From Chitinophagaceae bacterium (GTDB taxonomy: Bacteria; Bacteroidota; Bacteroidia; Chitinophagales; Chitinophagaceae): a DNA stretch of 54,476 nucleotides. How positions within the stretch are numbered: position 1 is the stretch's first letter; each line of letters begins with the position of its first letter. Where the stretch lies: NCBI GenBank assembly GCA_028288595.1, contig JAQBNK010000161.1:1-54476 (forward strand), given 5' to 3'. The notes beneath the pieces are model-generated. The model did no database searches. It was not told where the DNA came from and worked only from the letters and a program-made list of their open reading frames with translations. Of this stretch, positions 17,279 through 25,070 are shown piece after piece. The position numbers and the translations under genes are program-made.

Positions 17279-18019
17279 TTACTTTCTATGAAGTTCATAA
17301 TGTTTGAATGATTGCTGGATATAGTAACCCAATTCAAGATCATTCATCATTTGTAATAATTCATAGGCAGGTTTATACAATAGTATAAATTCATCAAGGG
17401 CGGTAGACTCAAGATTGGTCAATTGCTTTACAAACCTTTTACTAAAGCGATGATTGATATATTTATCCTGTTCCTGCTGCAATAATCTTTGCTGCAGCGA
17501 TAATATCTGCCTGTTTCTTTTAAAGCGAAACATGTTGATAAATTCATCCAGGTCTAAACCAACGCTTACACTGCCGGGAACATAATTTTGATTGGTGGAA
17601 AGACTAATACCAGGTTTTTTAAAGTTGAAGATTTTTGCATAATCTTTCCTGTTCATCAGAGAATCAAGATGGTAATTTGTACTTCTCACTTTTACATCAG
17701 GAAGAAATTTAATATCCAGTCTTAATCCAATATCAAAAGCTGAAGGATTAGAAATAGTGTCTGCAGCATAACGCATGGTATTCTTCCCTAAAAAAGCGAA
17801 CCAGATGGAATCATTTTTAAGAACGGAGATACTGTAACGACCCAAAGAATCGCTTGTTGAGCCGAGTCCTTTATTACTGATAACAGAAACTCCCTCAACC
17901 GGCTTGCGATTAAGAAAATCATAGATCGTTCCCTGTATAGTAATTTTCTGAGCTGCTGCCAGGTTCGCAATAAAAAATGATGCGCATGAAAGAAATAAAA
18001 TTCTCTGTAAAATTTTCAA
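17279..18019 (-). CDS. Exported protein with carboxypeptidase-regulatory-like domain
   Basis: A 246-residue secreted or periplasmic protein. The signal peptide covers about residues 1-23 (ending NLAAAQ). Residues 25-110 form a CarboxypepD_reg-like beta-sandwich: ITIQGTIYDFLNRKPVEGVSVISNKGLGSTSDSLGRYSI. The C-terminal half is helical and charged, with no recognised domain. Bacteroidota have many such stand-alone proteins, often annotated as carboxypeptidase-like regulatory protein. No in-frame ATG gives the signal peptide; TTG at 18019 appears to be the start, because the frame upstream runs to a stop without an ATG. Its function is unknown. Confidence 0.78.
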   Translation of the reverse strand: MKILQRILFLSCASFFIANLAAAQKITIQGTIYDFLNRKPVEGVSVISNKGLGSTSDSLGRYSISVLKNDSIWFAFLGKNTMRYAADTISNPSAFDIGLRLDIKFLPDVKVRSTNYHLDSLMNRKDYAKIFNFKKPGISLSTNQNYVPGSVSVGLDLDEFINMFRFKRNRQILSLQQRLLQQEQDKYINHRFSKRFVKQLTNLESTALDEFILLYKPAYELLQMMNDLELGYYIQQSFKHYELHRK

Positions 18020-18099
18020 ACAGGATTTTTGTGGACGTAATATTATTGAAAGAAAAAGAGAAGTGATCAGTAAAAGAATTAATTAACGAAGTATTCAAA

Positions 18100-19968
18100 C
18101 TAACGTCCCATATAAACCATTAATATCTGCACGTCACTGGGATTTACTCCGCTTATCCGGCTTGCCTGGCCAAGCGTTCTGGGCTGAATTTTTTTAAATT
18201 TTTGTAATGCTTCATTACTCAGCGCCGCAATTTTTTCATAGTTGAAATTATCAGGAATGGCGAGGTCTTCTAAAGACGACATTCTTTGAACGAGGTCCTG
18301 CTCTTTTTCAATATACCTTTCATACTTAACCTGTATCTCAGCCTGCATAAGGCTTTCGGGAGAATAAGGATGTAACTCATTTTTCAAGCCCGGAATAAAT
18401 TCCATGAGAGAAGTAAGATCAATGTTGGGTCTTAAAATTATTTTATTCGCTTTTTGCTTTTCAGTTAAGATCGTAGAATTAATACTTTCCAGGTAAGGAT
18501 TAACAGCAGCCGGGTCGATAATAACGGTGTTTAGAATTTTTTTAATTGACTCAACACCGTTCCTTTTTTCCACTACCGCATCCATTCTTTGCTGGGAGGC
18601 AAGACCGAGGCGATAACTCATTTCGGTTAATCTGAGATCGGCATTATCCTGTCTTAATAAAGTCCTGTATTCTGCACGACTGGTAAACATGCGATAGGGC
18701 TCATCTGTTCCTTTACTAATAAGATCATCCACTAAGACACCTATATAAGCCTCGTTTCTTTTTAAAATAAAAGGCGCTTCATTTTTTGTTTTAAGATGAG
18801 CATTCATTCCTGCTATCAATCCCTGGCAAGCCGCTTCTTCATAGCCGGTAGTGCCGTTTATCTGGCCAGCAAAAAATAAATTACTGATCAGTTTTGTTTC
18901 GAGGCTGTGTGTTAATTGTGTGGGTGGAAAGTAATCATATTCGATAGCATACCCGGGCCTGAAAACTTTGACAGATTCGAAACCGGGAATATTACGAATA
19001 GCTTCGTACTGCACTTCTTCCGGTAATGAAGTGGAGAATCCATTCACATAAATTTCTACAGTATTAAATCCTTCCGGCTCAACAAAGATCTGGTGACGAT
19101 CACGGTCGGCAAACCTGTTTATTTTATCTTCAATACTTGGACAATAACGCGGCCCCGTGCCCTCAATTCGCCCGGTATACATAGGGCTACGGTCAAAACC
19201 GGTTTTTAAAATATCATGAACCGTTTGATTGGTATAAGTGATATAACAACTTCTCTGAGCTGAAGCAGAAATTTTGTTTGATGGCAGGTAAGAGAAGCCT
19301 ACAATTTCATCATCGCCTTTTTGTTCTTCCATTTTAGAATAATCAAGGCTTCTTCCATCTATCCTTGGGGGCGTACCAGTTTTGAGCCTGTCGCTTTCAA
19401 AGCCGAGTGAGACAAGTTGCTCGGTGATGCCGATAGCAGCTTTTTCTGCAACGCGGCCACCGCCAAACTTTTTCTCGCCAATATGAATTATTCCATTGAG
19501 AAAGGTGCCACTCGTAACCACTACAGATTTAGATCTAATCTCATGGTCCATACCCGTAAGGACCCCGCTGGCTTTTCCATTTTTTATGATGAGTGATTTA
19601 ACCATGTCCTGGTAAAAATCAACATTTGGAGTTTGTTCAAGACGCTCTCTCCATTTCCCGGCAAAAAGCATCCGGTCATTTTGAGACCGGGGGCTCCACA
19701 TAGCTGGACCTTTAGATTTATTCAGCATCCTGAACTGGATCATGCTTTCATCACTAACCAAGCCGCTATATCCGCCAAGCGCATCGATTTCCCTGATTAT
19801 TTGTCCTTTTGCAATTCCTCCCATTGCCGGGTTACAACTCATCTGTGCAATGGTTTGCATATTCATGGTTATAAGGAGGACTTTACTACCCATGTTAGCG
19901 GCAGCGGCAGCGGCTTCACAACCGGCATGGCCGGCGCCAACAACAATTACATCATATTCCTGGAACAT
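18100..19968 (-). CDS. mnmG: tRNA uridine 5-carboxymethylaminomethyl modification enzyme MnmG (GidA)
   Basis: With MnmE it installs the cmnm5 group on the wobble uridine of certain tRNAs. The 622-residue protein begins with the FAD-binding VVGAGHAGCEAA near 9-20. Other motifs are SCNPAMGGIAKGQI near 45, LKTGTPPRIDGRSLDYSKM near 194, the cysteine of GPRYCPSIEDKI near 276, and a C-terminal helical domain ending RISGVNPSDVQILMVYMGR. The length is standard. A TATCTTTG -7 element lies nine bases before the start, and a parS-like site lies just beyond it. mnmG (gidA) is next to the origin in many bacteria, which supports the oriC call. Confidence 0.96.
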   Translation of the reverse strand: MFQEYDVIVVGAGHAGCEAAAAAANMGSKVLLITMNMQTIAQMSCNPAMGGIAKGQIIREIDALGGYSGLVSDESMIQFRMLNKSKGPAMWSPRSQNDRMLFAGKWRERLEQTPNVDFYQDMVKSLIIKNGKASGVLTGMDHEIRSKSVVVTSGTFLNGIIHIGEKKFGGGRVAEKAAIGITEQLVSLGFESDRLKTGTPPRIDGRSLDYSKMEEQKGDDEIVGFSYLPSNKISASAQRSCYITYTNQTVHDILKTGFDRSPMYTGRIEGTGPRYCPSIEDKINRFADRDRHQIFVEPEGFNTVEIYVNGFSTSLPEEVQYEAIRNIPGFESVKVFRPGYAIEYDYFPPTQLTHSLETKLISNLFFAGQINGTTGYEEAACQGLIAGMNAHLKTKNEAPFILKRNEAYIGVLVDDLISKGTDEPYRMFTSRAEYRTLLRQDNADLRLTEMSYRLGLASQQRMDAVVEKRNGVESIKKILNTVIIDPAAVNPYLESINSTILTEKQKANKIILRPNIDLTSLMEFIPGLKNELHPYSPESLMQAEIQVKYERYIEKEQDLVQRMSSLEDLAIPDNFNYEKIAALSNEALQKFKKIQPRTLGQASRISGVNPSDVQILMVYMGR

Positions 19969-19976
19969 AAGGGGCG

Positions 19977-19984
19977 CAAAGATA
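19977..19984 (-). promoter_or_regulatory. -7 element of the mnmG promoter
   Basis: On the minus strand the bases read TATCTTTG, matching TAnnTTTG, with the mnmG ATG only nine bases downstream. The expected -33 position (about 20004-20006) has no TTG and abuts the parS-like site at 20007-20022. Confidence 0.55.
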
Positions 19985-19992
19985 CAACGGGC

Positions 19993-20730
19993 TTACTTAA
20001 CTGTAGTGTTCCACGTGGAACGACCGTATAGTTTATACTGGGGACTTGAAAAATCTTGCACAAAAAATACGGAATTAGTATTTCCATATTTACAAATCCC
20101 TAATCCAATGTCGGTATAATCAGGGTTCATTAGCGTTTTGCGATGCCCAAGATCAGGAAGATCATGGTCCAGATAAAGAAGAACAAGAGCAAGTAACATA
20201 TTACCATTCCCCAGGCTTATATTTTCACCCCCATAATTCTTTAATCCTGCCAGGTGGAATCTATCCTGAAATGTGGTTCCATCGGTGGAACTATGGCTAA
20301 AGGTTCCTTCATTTAATCCAATATCAGATGCATGCTCCTGCGAGGTCTTTGCTAATGTATCGTTCAAACGAAGAGGAAGCAGGGAAGCGCTTTTGTACAA
20401 ATCCTGCTTTAAGCTTCGGCTATATTCTGTGTTATTAATATTAGGAAACAGTGAAAGAATTGGTGCAACAACGCTATCCCAAAAAGCACGGGGATTGGAA
20501 CGACTGTAGTTCGTCCAATAGAAAAGCTCTTTTTGTTGACTACTTAAAAACTGATAACCGGGCTGATTTTCATCCCACTGCTGTATATACGTATTTGGCT
20601 TTGCTAAAACAGTTATCGGTTTTTGTTCAAGAACAACTGTTGAATATTGTGATTTGGCCGATAAGGAAAGGGCACAAACGGCTATTGCTAACCATAGATG
20701 TTTCACGTGGAACAGGCTTAGGATTTTCAT
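19993..20730 (-). CDS. Exported CAP (SCP/PR1) domain protein
   Basis: A 245-residue protein with a signal peptide covering about residues 1-27 (ending LSAKSQ), followed by a CAP domain from about 65. Motifs are the paired histidines of QEHASDIGLNEGTFSHSS and the GGENISLGNGN and DLGHRKTLMNPDYTDIGLGI segments, typical of SCP/PR1-like proteins. Bacterial CAP proteins are extracellular with unclear roles, and some are calcium- or lipid-binding. Unusually, a parS-like site lies in each end of the gene: codons 6-11 (LFHVKH) and the last ten codons (RSTWN). The 3' end lies 24 bases before the mnmG start. Confidence 0.85.
   Translation of the reverse strand: MKILSLFHVKHLWLAIAVCALSLSAKSQYSTVVLEQKPITVLAKPNTYIQQWDENQPGYQFLSSQQKELFYWTNYSRSNPRAFWDSVVAPILSLFPNINNTEYSRSLKQDLYKSASLLPLRLNDTLAKTSQEHASDIGLNEGTFSHSSTDGTTFQDRFHLAGLKNYGGENISLGNGNMLLALVLLYLDHDLPDLGHRKTLMNPDYTDIGLGICKYGNTNSVFFVQDFSSPQYKLYGRSTWNTTVK
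20007..20022. promoter_or_regulatory. parS-like centromere site 1
   Basis: TGTTCCACGTGGAACG contains the perfect 14-base palindrome GTTCCACGTGGAAC (20008-20021), the form of parS that ParB/Spo0J proteins bind. It lies inside the last codons of the CAP gene and 38 bases upstream of mnmG. Compared with the common parS consensus TGTTNCACGTGAAACA it has two differences, one of which makes it more symmetric. Confidence 0.78.
20699..20714. promoter_or_regulatory. parS-like centromere site 2
   Basis: On the minus strand this reads TGTTCCACGTGAAACA, an exact fit to the parS consensus TGTTNCACGTGAAACA. It lies within codons 6-11 of the CAP gene, so it dictates part of that protein's signal peptide. 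It is 692 bases from the first site and about 4.7 kb from the nadA side of the putative origin. Confidence 0.82.
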
Positions 20731-20745
20731 GAATGGGGTAATTCG

Positions 20746-21162
20746 TTACCCAAATAAACGAAGATATTGGTCTTCTTTATTGCGCATTATTGTTAATTCA
20801 CTTTTGATTTTATCCTTGTATCCGCACAGGTGAAGCGCCCCATGAAAAATTACTCTTAAAAGCTCTTGTTTGAAGACGGTTTTATGAAGTTTGGCATTTT
20901 CTCTAACCCTATCGAGGCTTATGTAAATTTCTGCAATTACCTCCCGGGAAGAATCACTAAGGTCAAAGGTTATGATATCGGTATAAAAATCATGCGAAAG
21001 GAAGGAGCGGTTGATCGACAATAAATAGTCATCGGAGCAAAAAATGTAGCGAACTTCTTTTAATTTCTTTTTCTCTTTTTTAAACAAAGCCGATATCGAT
21101 TGCTTGATTTCGGTTTTTCCTTTAAGAGAAAGTTGGCGGTCAGCATAACTGAAATAAACCAT
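20746..21162 (-). CDS. ybeY: Endoribonuclease/rRNA maturation factor YbeY
   Basis: A metal-dependent RNase needed for 16S rRNA 3'-end maturation and ribosome quality control. The 138-residue protein has the family core DIITFDLSD, EIYISLDRVRENA and the zinc motif HGALHLCGYKDK near residue 108. The usual last histidine of the HxxxHxxGxDH motif is lysine here (GYKDK, in place of GYDH), so the third ligand is not obvious. The ATG at 21162 gives the standard N-terminus. It is divergent from feoA and 16 bases from the CAP gene. Confidence 0.88.
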   Translation of the reverse strand: MVYFSYADRQLSLKGKTEIKQSISALFKKEKKKLKEVRYIFCSDDYLLSINRSFLSHDFYTDIITFDLSDSSREVIAEIYISLDRVRENAKLHKTVFKQELLRVIFHGALHLCGYKDKIKSELTIMRNKEDQYLRLFG

Positions 21163-21212
21163 TGCTAATTTTGTCTTCCAAAAATCGTAACAAAAAGTCA
21201 ATGGGCAGCCAG

Positions 21213-21220
21213 TACTTTTG
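21213..21220 (+). promoter_or_regulatory. -7 element of the feoA-like gene
   Basis: TACTTTTG matches TAnnTTTG and ends eight bases before the ATG at 21228. No TTG is seen at the -33 distance. The element supports the shorter start. Confidence 0.4.
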
Positions 21221-21227
21221 TTTTGGT

Positions 21228-21452
21228 ATGAAAAAATTATCTGAGATAGGGGTTGGTAAAAGAGCAATAATTAAAGCGTTTGAAGGAGATGACCTTTTTA
21301 TTAAACTAATGGAGATGGGTTGCGTACCCGGTGAAACGGTGAGAGTTGATCAACTGGCGCCGCTGGGGGATCCGATTTGTATTTCTGTGGCCGGTTATAG
21401 TTTAAGCCTGCGGCTGAATGAAGCAGAAAATATACTGGTAGAAGAAATTTAA
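21228..21452 (+). CDS. feoA: FeoA-like ferrous iron transport protein
   Basis: A 74-residue SH3-like cytoplasmic protein. It opens KKLSEIGVGKRAIIKAF, has the FeoA core LMEMGCVPGETVRVDQLAPLGDPICISVAGYSLSLR and ends NILVEEI. FeoA binds FeoB and supports iron uptake. An upstream in-frame ATG at 21162 exists, but the ATG at 21228 gives the conserved start and lies just after a -7-like element. FeoA is normally beside feoB, yet here feoB is 14 kb away and nadD follows after seven bases, so it probably forms a transcript with nadD. Confidence 0.85.
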   Translation: MKKLSEIGVGKRAIIKAFEGDDLFIKLMEMGCVPGETVRVDQLAPLGDPICISVAGYSLSLRLNEAENILVEEI

Positions 21453-21459
21453 TGATAAA

Positions 21460-22026
21460 ATGAACATCGGATTATTTTTTGGATCATTTAATCCCATTCA
21501 TACAGGGCATCTTATTATAGCATCTTTTGTCGCTAACAATACACCGATGAACCAGGTTTGGCTGGTGGTTTCTCCTCAAAATCCATTAAAGCCTAAGGGT
21601 CAGTTATTAAATGAATATCACAGGCTTCGCCTTGTTCAGCTTGCGGTTGAAGACGATAATCAATTAAGAGCTTCTGATATTGAATTTAAATTACCAAGGC
21701 CCTCATATACGATAGACACGCTTACGCATCTAAAAGAAAAATACCCCCAACATAGTTTTTCTATTATCGTTGGATCGGATAGCTATCTAAATATTGGTAA
21801 GTGGAAAAACGGTGATATTTTATTAAGAGACTATGACATGTTTGTTTATGAGCGGCCAGGTTTTCAATCTGAGCAGATTCATGATAGGGCCAGCTTGTTA
21901 AAAGCACCGCTGCTGGATATCTCTGCAAGCGCCATAAGAAGCTACATAACTAACGGAAAATCAATACGTTATATGATTCCCGACAAGACAAGGGAAGAAA
22001 TAGAGAATAATCATTACTACCGCTAA
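21460..22026 (+). CDS. nadD: Nicotinate-nucleotide adenylyltransferase
   Basis: Transfers AMP from ATP to nicotinate mononucleotide in NAD synthesis. The 188-residue nucleotidyltransferase begins [17 protein letters not shown] (the HxGH motif near 16-20), has the [17 protein letters not shown] stretch near 100, and ends with the [10 protein letters not shown] signature (an ISxTxxR variant) near 156. It follows feoA by seven bases. Its TAA overlaps the convergent chrA stop in a shared CTAA. Confidence 0.94.
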   Translation: MNIGLFFGSFNPIHTGHLIIASFVANNTPMNQVWLVVSPQNPLKPKGQLLNEYHRLRLVQLAVEDDNQLRASDIEFKLPRPSYTIDTLTHLKEKYPQHSFSIIVGSDSYLNIGKWKNGDILLRDYDMFVYERPGFQSEQIHDRASLLKAPLLDISASAIRSYITNGKSIRYMIPDKTREEIENNHYYR

Positions 22027-23276
22027 AAAATCCATCCCAATAAAATACAGCCAATTACAATCACCGGAGAAGGAATGCGGGTCTTAAGCAACAAAAACAG
22101 CGTTATTGCAATCACTGCGACATTAAGAATATTAAGGGCTCTTCCCTGCATGATATCAATTGAAATATCTTTCATAAGATAAAATGTAGCGCCCGTCATA
22201 ATGCCGGTAATGGCAGCATTGATGCCTTCTAATGAACGATAAATGATCGCATATTTCTGCAGGTTTTGCCAAACCGGAAAAAAGAAAAGGACCAATAAAA
22301 TACTGGGAAGGAAAATAGCAACTGCACCGATAATACAACCAAGCAATTGCATATTTGGTCCGCGGGATCGCATTACAAGCCCACCCGTATAAGCGCATAT
22401 AGAAAACACGGGTCCGGGAATAGCTCTTACAATTCCGGATCCTGTGAGGAAATCTGCTTTATCTGCTTTTAAAATGCGGGGGTTTTTTTTGATGACCTGC
22501 GGATTCTCCGACCTCGAAACATATTGTTCATACATCAGTGGAATAAGAACATCGCCACCACCAAAGACAAGACTTCCAAAACGATAAAAGTTTTCAAAAA
22601 GATTATATGCGCTTCTGTGTTTCCATTCATTTTTTCTTGCAGCCTCACTCAAATATCCGGCGATAATAAATAGTGCTATAAAAATGAGCATGTTCCCCCA
22701 TTTTATTTTTTTTGATCGAACACCTTTTTGCGGAATTCGTTTACTGCTGAAATTTGTTGCTATTCCTGCCGCAACAATTAATGAAGGAAATATCCAGGGA
22801 GTTTTAAAAAAATAAAAAGTACAAATTGTCGCAACCACCATTATGATGCGGGTAATCAAATTGTGAACGGCTATCTTATACATTCGGCATGCAGAGAAGG
22901 CAATAAATCCAACGGCCATAGGGCGAATGAAAAGAAATAATTTATTCAGCTCCAGGTATTCATTACTATAAGAAATAAAAAAAGAAAATAAACTCATCAA
23001 TAAACACGCAGGGAAAATCCAGATAAGTAAGGTGAAGATCGCCAGTAGAATGCCACCTCTTTTGTAACCAATAAGCGTGAGTGTTTGAGTGGAAGAGGCG
23101 CCGGGAAGTAAATTGCAAAAAGCATTATATTCTATTAGTTCTTCTTCCGTTACATCTCTTCGTTTATGAACAAATGTTTTTATCATCATGCCCATATGAC
23201 CCTGCGGTCCGCCAAAAGCAGTAATGCTGTAGAGAAAGACAGTCTTTAAAAAAGGGATATGCCGCAGTAGCTTCAA
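22023..23276 (-). CDS. chrA: Chromate-type (ChrA, CHR family) transporter
   Basis: A 417-residue, roughly ten-helix membrane protein of the CHR family, fused from two homologous halves. The N-terminal half begins [18 protein letters not shown] and contains [21 protein letters not shown]; the second half carries [20 protein letters not shown] and [27 protein letters not shown] proteins export chromate in some bacteria; the natural substrate elsewhere is unclear. The start appears to be TTG, since the frame upstream reaches a stop without an ATG. It lies 23 bases after the upstream oxygenase gene, so the two may be co-transcribed. Confidence 0.85.
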   Translation of the reverse strand: MKLLRHIPFLKTVFLYSITAFGGPQGHMGMMIKTFVHKRRDVTEEELIEYNAFCNLLPGASSTQTLTLIGYKRGGILLAIFTLLIWIFPACLLMSLFSFFISYSNEYLELNKLFLFIRPMAVGFIAFSACRMYKIAVHNLITRIIMVVATICTFYFFKTPWIFPSLIVAAGIATNFSSKRIPQKGVRSKKIKWGNMLIFIALFIIAGYLSEAARKNEWKHRSAYNLFENFYRFGSLVFGGGDVLIPLMYEQYVSRSENPQVIKKNPRILKADKADFLTGSGIVRAIPGPVFSICAYTGGLVMRSRGPNMQLLGCIIGAVAIFLPSILLVLFFFPVWQNLQKYAIIYRSLEGINAAITGIMTGATFYLMKDISIDIMQGRALNILNVAVIAITLFLLLKTRIPSPVIVIGCILLGWIF

Positions 23277-23299
23277 ACTCCGGTATTTAGGGTACGAAA

Positions 23300-24253
23300 T
23301 TATTTTTTAAGACCGATCTCTCTCAGCCTTTCATCGAGATATTCTCCTGCAGTAATATCCTCATAAGCTTTAGGGTGCCGTTCATCAATACAACCCTCCA
23401 GGCAAGACAGGCTCATTTCGCTTTTTGGATGTAAAAAGAAAGGCATAGAAAATCTGCTGGTATGCCATAACTCACGTGCAGGATTAACTACCCTGTGTGT
23501 GGTGCTCCTTAATTTATTATTTGTTAATCGCTGCAGCATGTCACCAACATTTACTACAATTTGTTCGGGAAGCGAAGTGACGTTTACCCAATCGCCCTGC
23601 TTGGTTAAAATCTGTAAACCGTCCGCAGAGGCGCCCACTAATAAGGTGATGAGGTTGATATCTTCATGTTGCTCGGCACGAATAGCAGACTTTGGTTCAG
23701 ATGTAATTGGCGGGTAATGAATACAACGCAAAATAGAATTTCCATTGTGGATATTATTATCAAAATAATGCTCATCCAAGCCAAGATATAGTGCGATAGC
23801 CTGTAACAAAGAACGACCGCTCTTTTCAAAATTTCTATACGCAGATTGTAGGGTTGGATTAAAGGGTTTGATTTCAGCCACCTGTACATTAGGAGGGTAA
23901 TTATCATTTATTGCTTCGCCATCTTCAACGGTTTGACCATATTGAAAAAACTCTTTCAGATCGGGAGCATCACTTCCTTTAGCATGTTCACGGCCAAAGC
24001 TCGTATAACCACGCTGACCAGCGAGTCCGGGTATTTCAAATTGTAATTTCTTTTCAAGCGGAAGGCTAAAGAATTGCTGAACGTATTCATACAGTTCAGA
24101 AATTAATTTACCGGGGATACCATGATTTTTAACAGCTACAAATCCTACTTCTTCATAAGCTTTTCCTAACTCCTGCACAAAGGCCGCCTTTGCATCAGCA
24201 TCGCCGGTTACAAACTGTGACAGATCTACAACAGGTATTGACATAGCAGACAT
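23300..24253 (-). CDS. 2-oxoglutarate/Fe(II) dioxygenase of the isopenicillin N synthase family
   Basis: A 317-residue cytoplasmic oxygenase. The N-terminal DIOX_N domain covers [13 protein letters not shown] to about 130, with [11 protein letters not shown] near 37. The C-terminal jelly roll has the iron triad His196 and Asp198 (HEDINLI) and His253 (THRVVNP), and the RxS motif at 267-269 (RFSMPFF) that binds 2-oxoglutarate in this superfamily. Substrates in Bacteroidota are unknown; it is not evidence of antibiotic synthesis. It precedes chrA by 23 bases on the minus strand. Confidence 0.86.
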   Translation of the reverse strand: MSAMSIPVVDLSQFVTGDADAKAAFVQELGKAYEEVGFVAVKNHGIPGKLISELYEYVQQFFSLPLEKKLQFEIPGLAGQRGYTSFGREHAKGSDAPDLKEFFQYGQTVEDGEAINDNYPPNVQVAEIKPFNPTLQSAYRNFEKSGRSLLQAIALYLGLDEHYFDNNIHNGNSILRCIHYPPITSEPKSAIRAEQHEDINLITLLVGASADGLQILTKQGDWVNVTSLPEQIVVNVGDMLQRLTNNKLRSTTHRVVNPARELWHTSRFSMPFFLHPKSEMSLSCLEGCIDERHPKAYEDITAGEYLDERLREIGLKK

Positions 24254-24305
24254 TTTTATATTAAAAGCAAATTACAAAGTAATTTATGATTATCTATATA
24301 TAACA

Positions 24306-24331
24306 AAGACCCGCCTATGCAGGCGGGTCTT
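24306..24331 (-). terminator. Perfect hairpin, probable terminator
   Basis: AAGACCCGCCT and AGGCGGGTCTT form a perfect 11-base stem with a four-base loop. It lies between the minus-strand sorting-domain ORF and the oxygenase gene, and on the minus strand is followed by TTTGTTATA, a modest T-tract. Confidence 0.7.
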
Positions 24332-24358
24332 AAAGTATACATACCCCCAATTGAAAAA

Positions 24359-24613
24359 CTAATCTTTTGTAAAGCGAATGGCTTTAATAAAAGAATCACC
24401 ATTAAAAACATTCAGCACATACATCCCCTCACCAAGGTCATTCATATTTACCATCAGTTGTTGCGCCCCCTGTTCCACTTTTTCAATAATTGTTTTAGCG
24501 ATGCGGCCCTGCACATCAAGTATTTTTAATATTAGATTACCAGAGTTCAATGCAACAATATCAAGAATACCCTGGCCATCTTCTACTAATGGTTGCCTGG
24601 TTTGTACATTCAT
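24359..24613 (-). CDS. Free-standing type IX secretion sorting-domain protein, 84 residues
   Basis: A short ORF resembling the C-terminal sorting domain of type IX secretion cargo: ILDIVALNSGNLILKILDVQGRIAKTIIEK, then a central QQLMVNMNDLGEGMYVLNVFNGDSFIKAIRFTK. These domains normally sit at the end of large exported proteins with a signal peptide. Here there is no signal peptide and no cargo, and the ORF starts at ATG 24613 with an ordinary cytoplasmic N-terminus (MNVQTRQPLVEDGQG). I recall similar stand-alone proteins in Chitinophagaceae, but cannot confirm that. It could also be the remnant of a longer gene. A hairpin follows. Confidence 0.65.
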   Translation of the reverse strand: MNVQTRQPLVEDGQGILDIVALNSGNLILKILDVQGRIAKTIIEKVEQGAQQLMVNMNDLGEGMYVLNVFNGDSFIKAIRFTKD

Positions 24614-24807
24614 GTGGCTCACATTTTATGATTCGTTCCCGGAGTAAATCCCAAAACAATGCCAGAACCGGATTGTTTTTACAAGGGCTGTGATTAATAG
24701 TAAAGGCAGGATTTCTTAATCTCACAAGCGAAAGGAAAATATTTGGGGCACAGACTGTACTCTTAGAGAATTGTAGAATGGTTTACTGATGGCTTAAAAT
24801 AAAAAAA

Positions 24808-24826
24808 GCCGCATTTAAAATGCGGC
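24808..24826 (-). terminator. Terminator of the 45-residue ORF
   Basis: GCCGCATT pairs with AATGCGGC over a three-base loop; on the minus strand a run of seven T follows (24801-24807). It starts nine bases after the stop of the short ORF at 24835-24972, which supports that ORF being transcribed. Confidence 0.82.
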
Positions 24827-24834
24827 GCCGAATA

Positions 24835-24972
24835 TTAGGCATATCCGTTTATAAACTCTTTTAGTCGTTTAAACTCCCGTTTTTGGGGAGATTCAAAAAG
24901 AGAGGGTAGTTTTTTCAGGATGGAAGTAAAAGCCGGTCTTTTCTCCATGAGTTTTTTGGTTGATACTTTCAT
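24835..24972 (-). CDS. 45-residue basic protein of unknown function
   Basis: The ORF runs from ATG at 24972 to TAA and encodes a 45-residue, lysine-rich product starting MKVSTKKLMEKRPAF and ending EFKRLKEFINGYA. It has no signal peptide or transmembrane helix and about a third of its residues are charged, mostly basic. A strong terminator directly downstream is the main evidence. The rest of the 24614-25070 interval shows no gene. The function is unknown. Confidence 0.5.
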   Translation of the reverse strand: MKVSTKKLMEKRPAFTSILKKLPSLFESPQKREFKRLKEFINGYA

Positions 24973-25070
24973 AAGAAATGGTTTTAGGATATTGTTAACA
25001 CAAAATAATCTTTTCCGTTAACAGGCGACCTGATAGGCAATCAAAATAACCGTTTCGGTTATAAAAAAAC

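Noticed and set aside
19633-20119. Two overlapping plus-strand frames of 125-132 codons over mnmG
   Set aside because: Both are antisense to mnmG, a strongly conserved gene, with no recognisable product.
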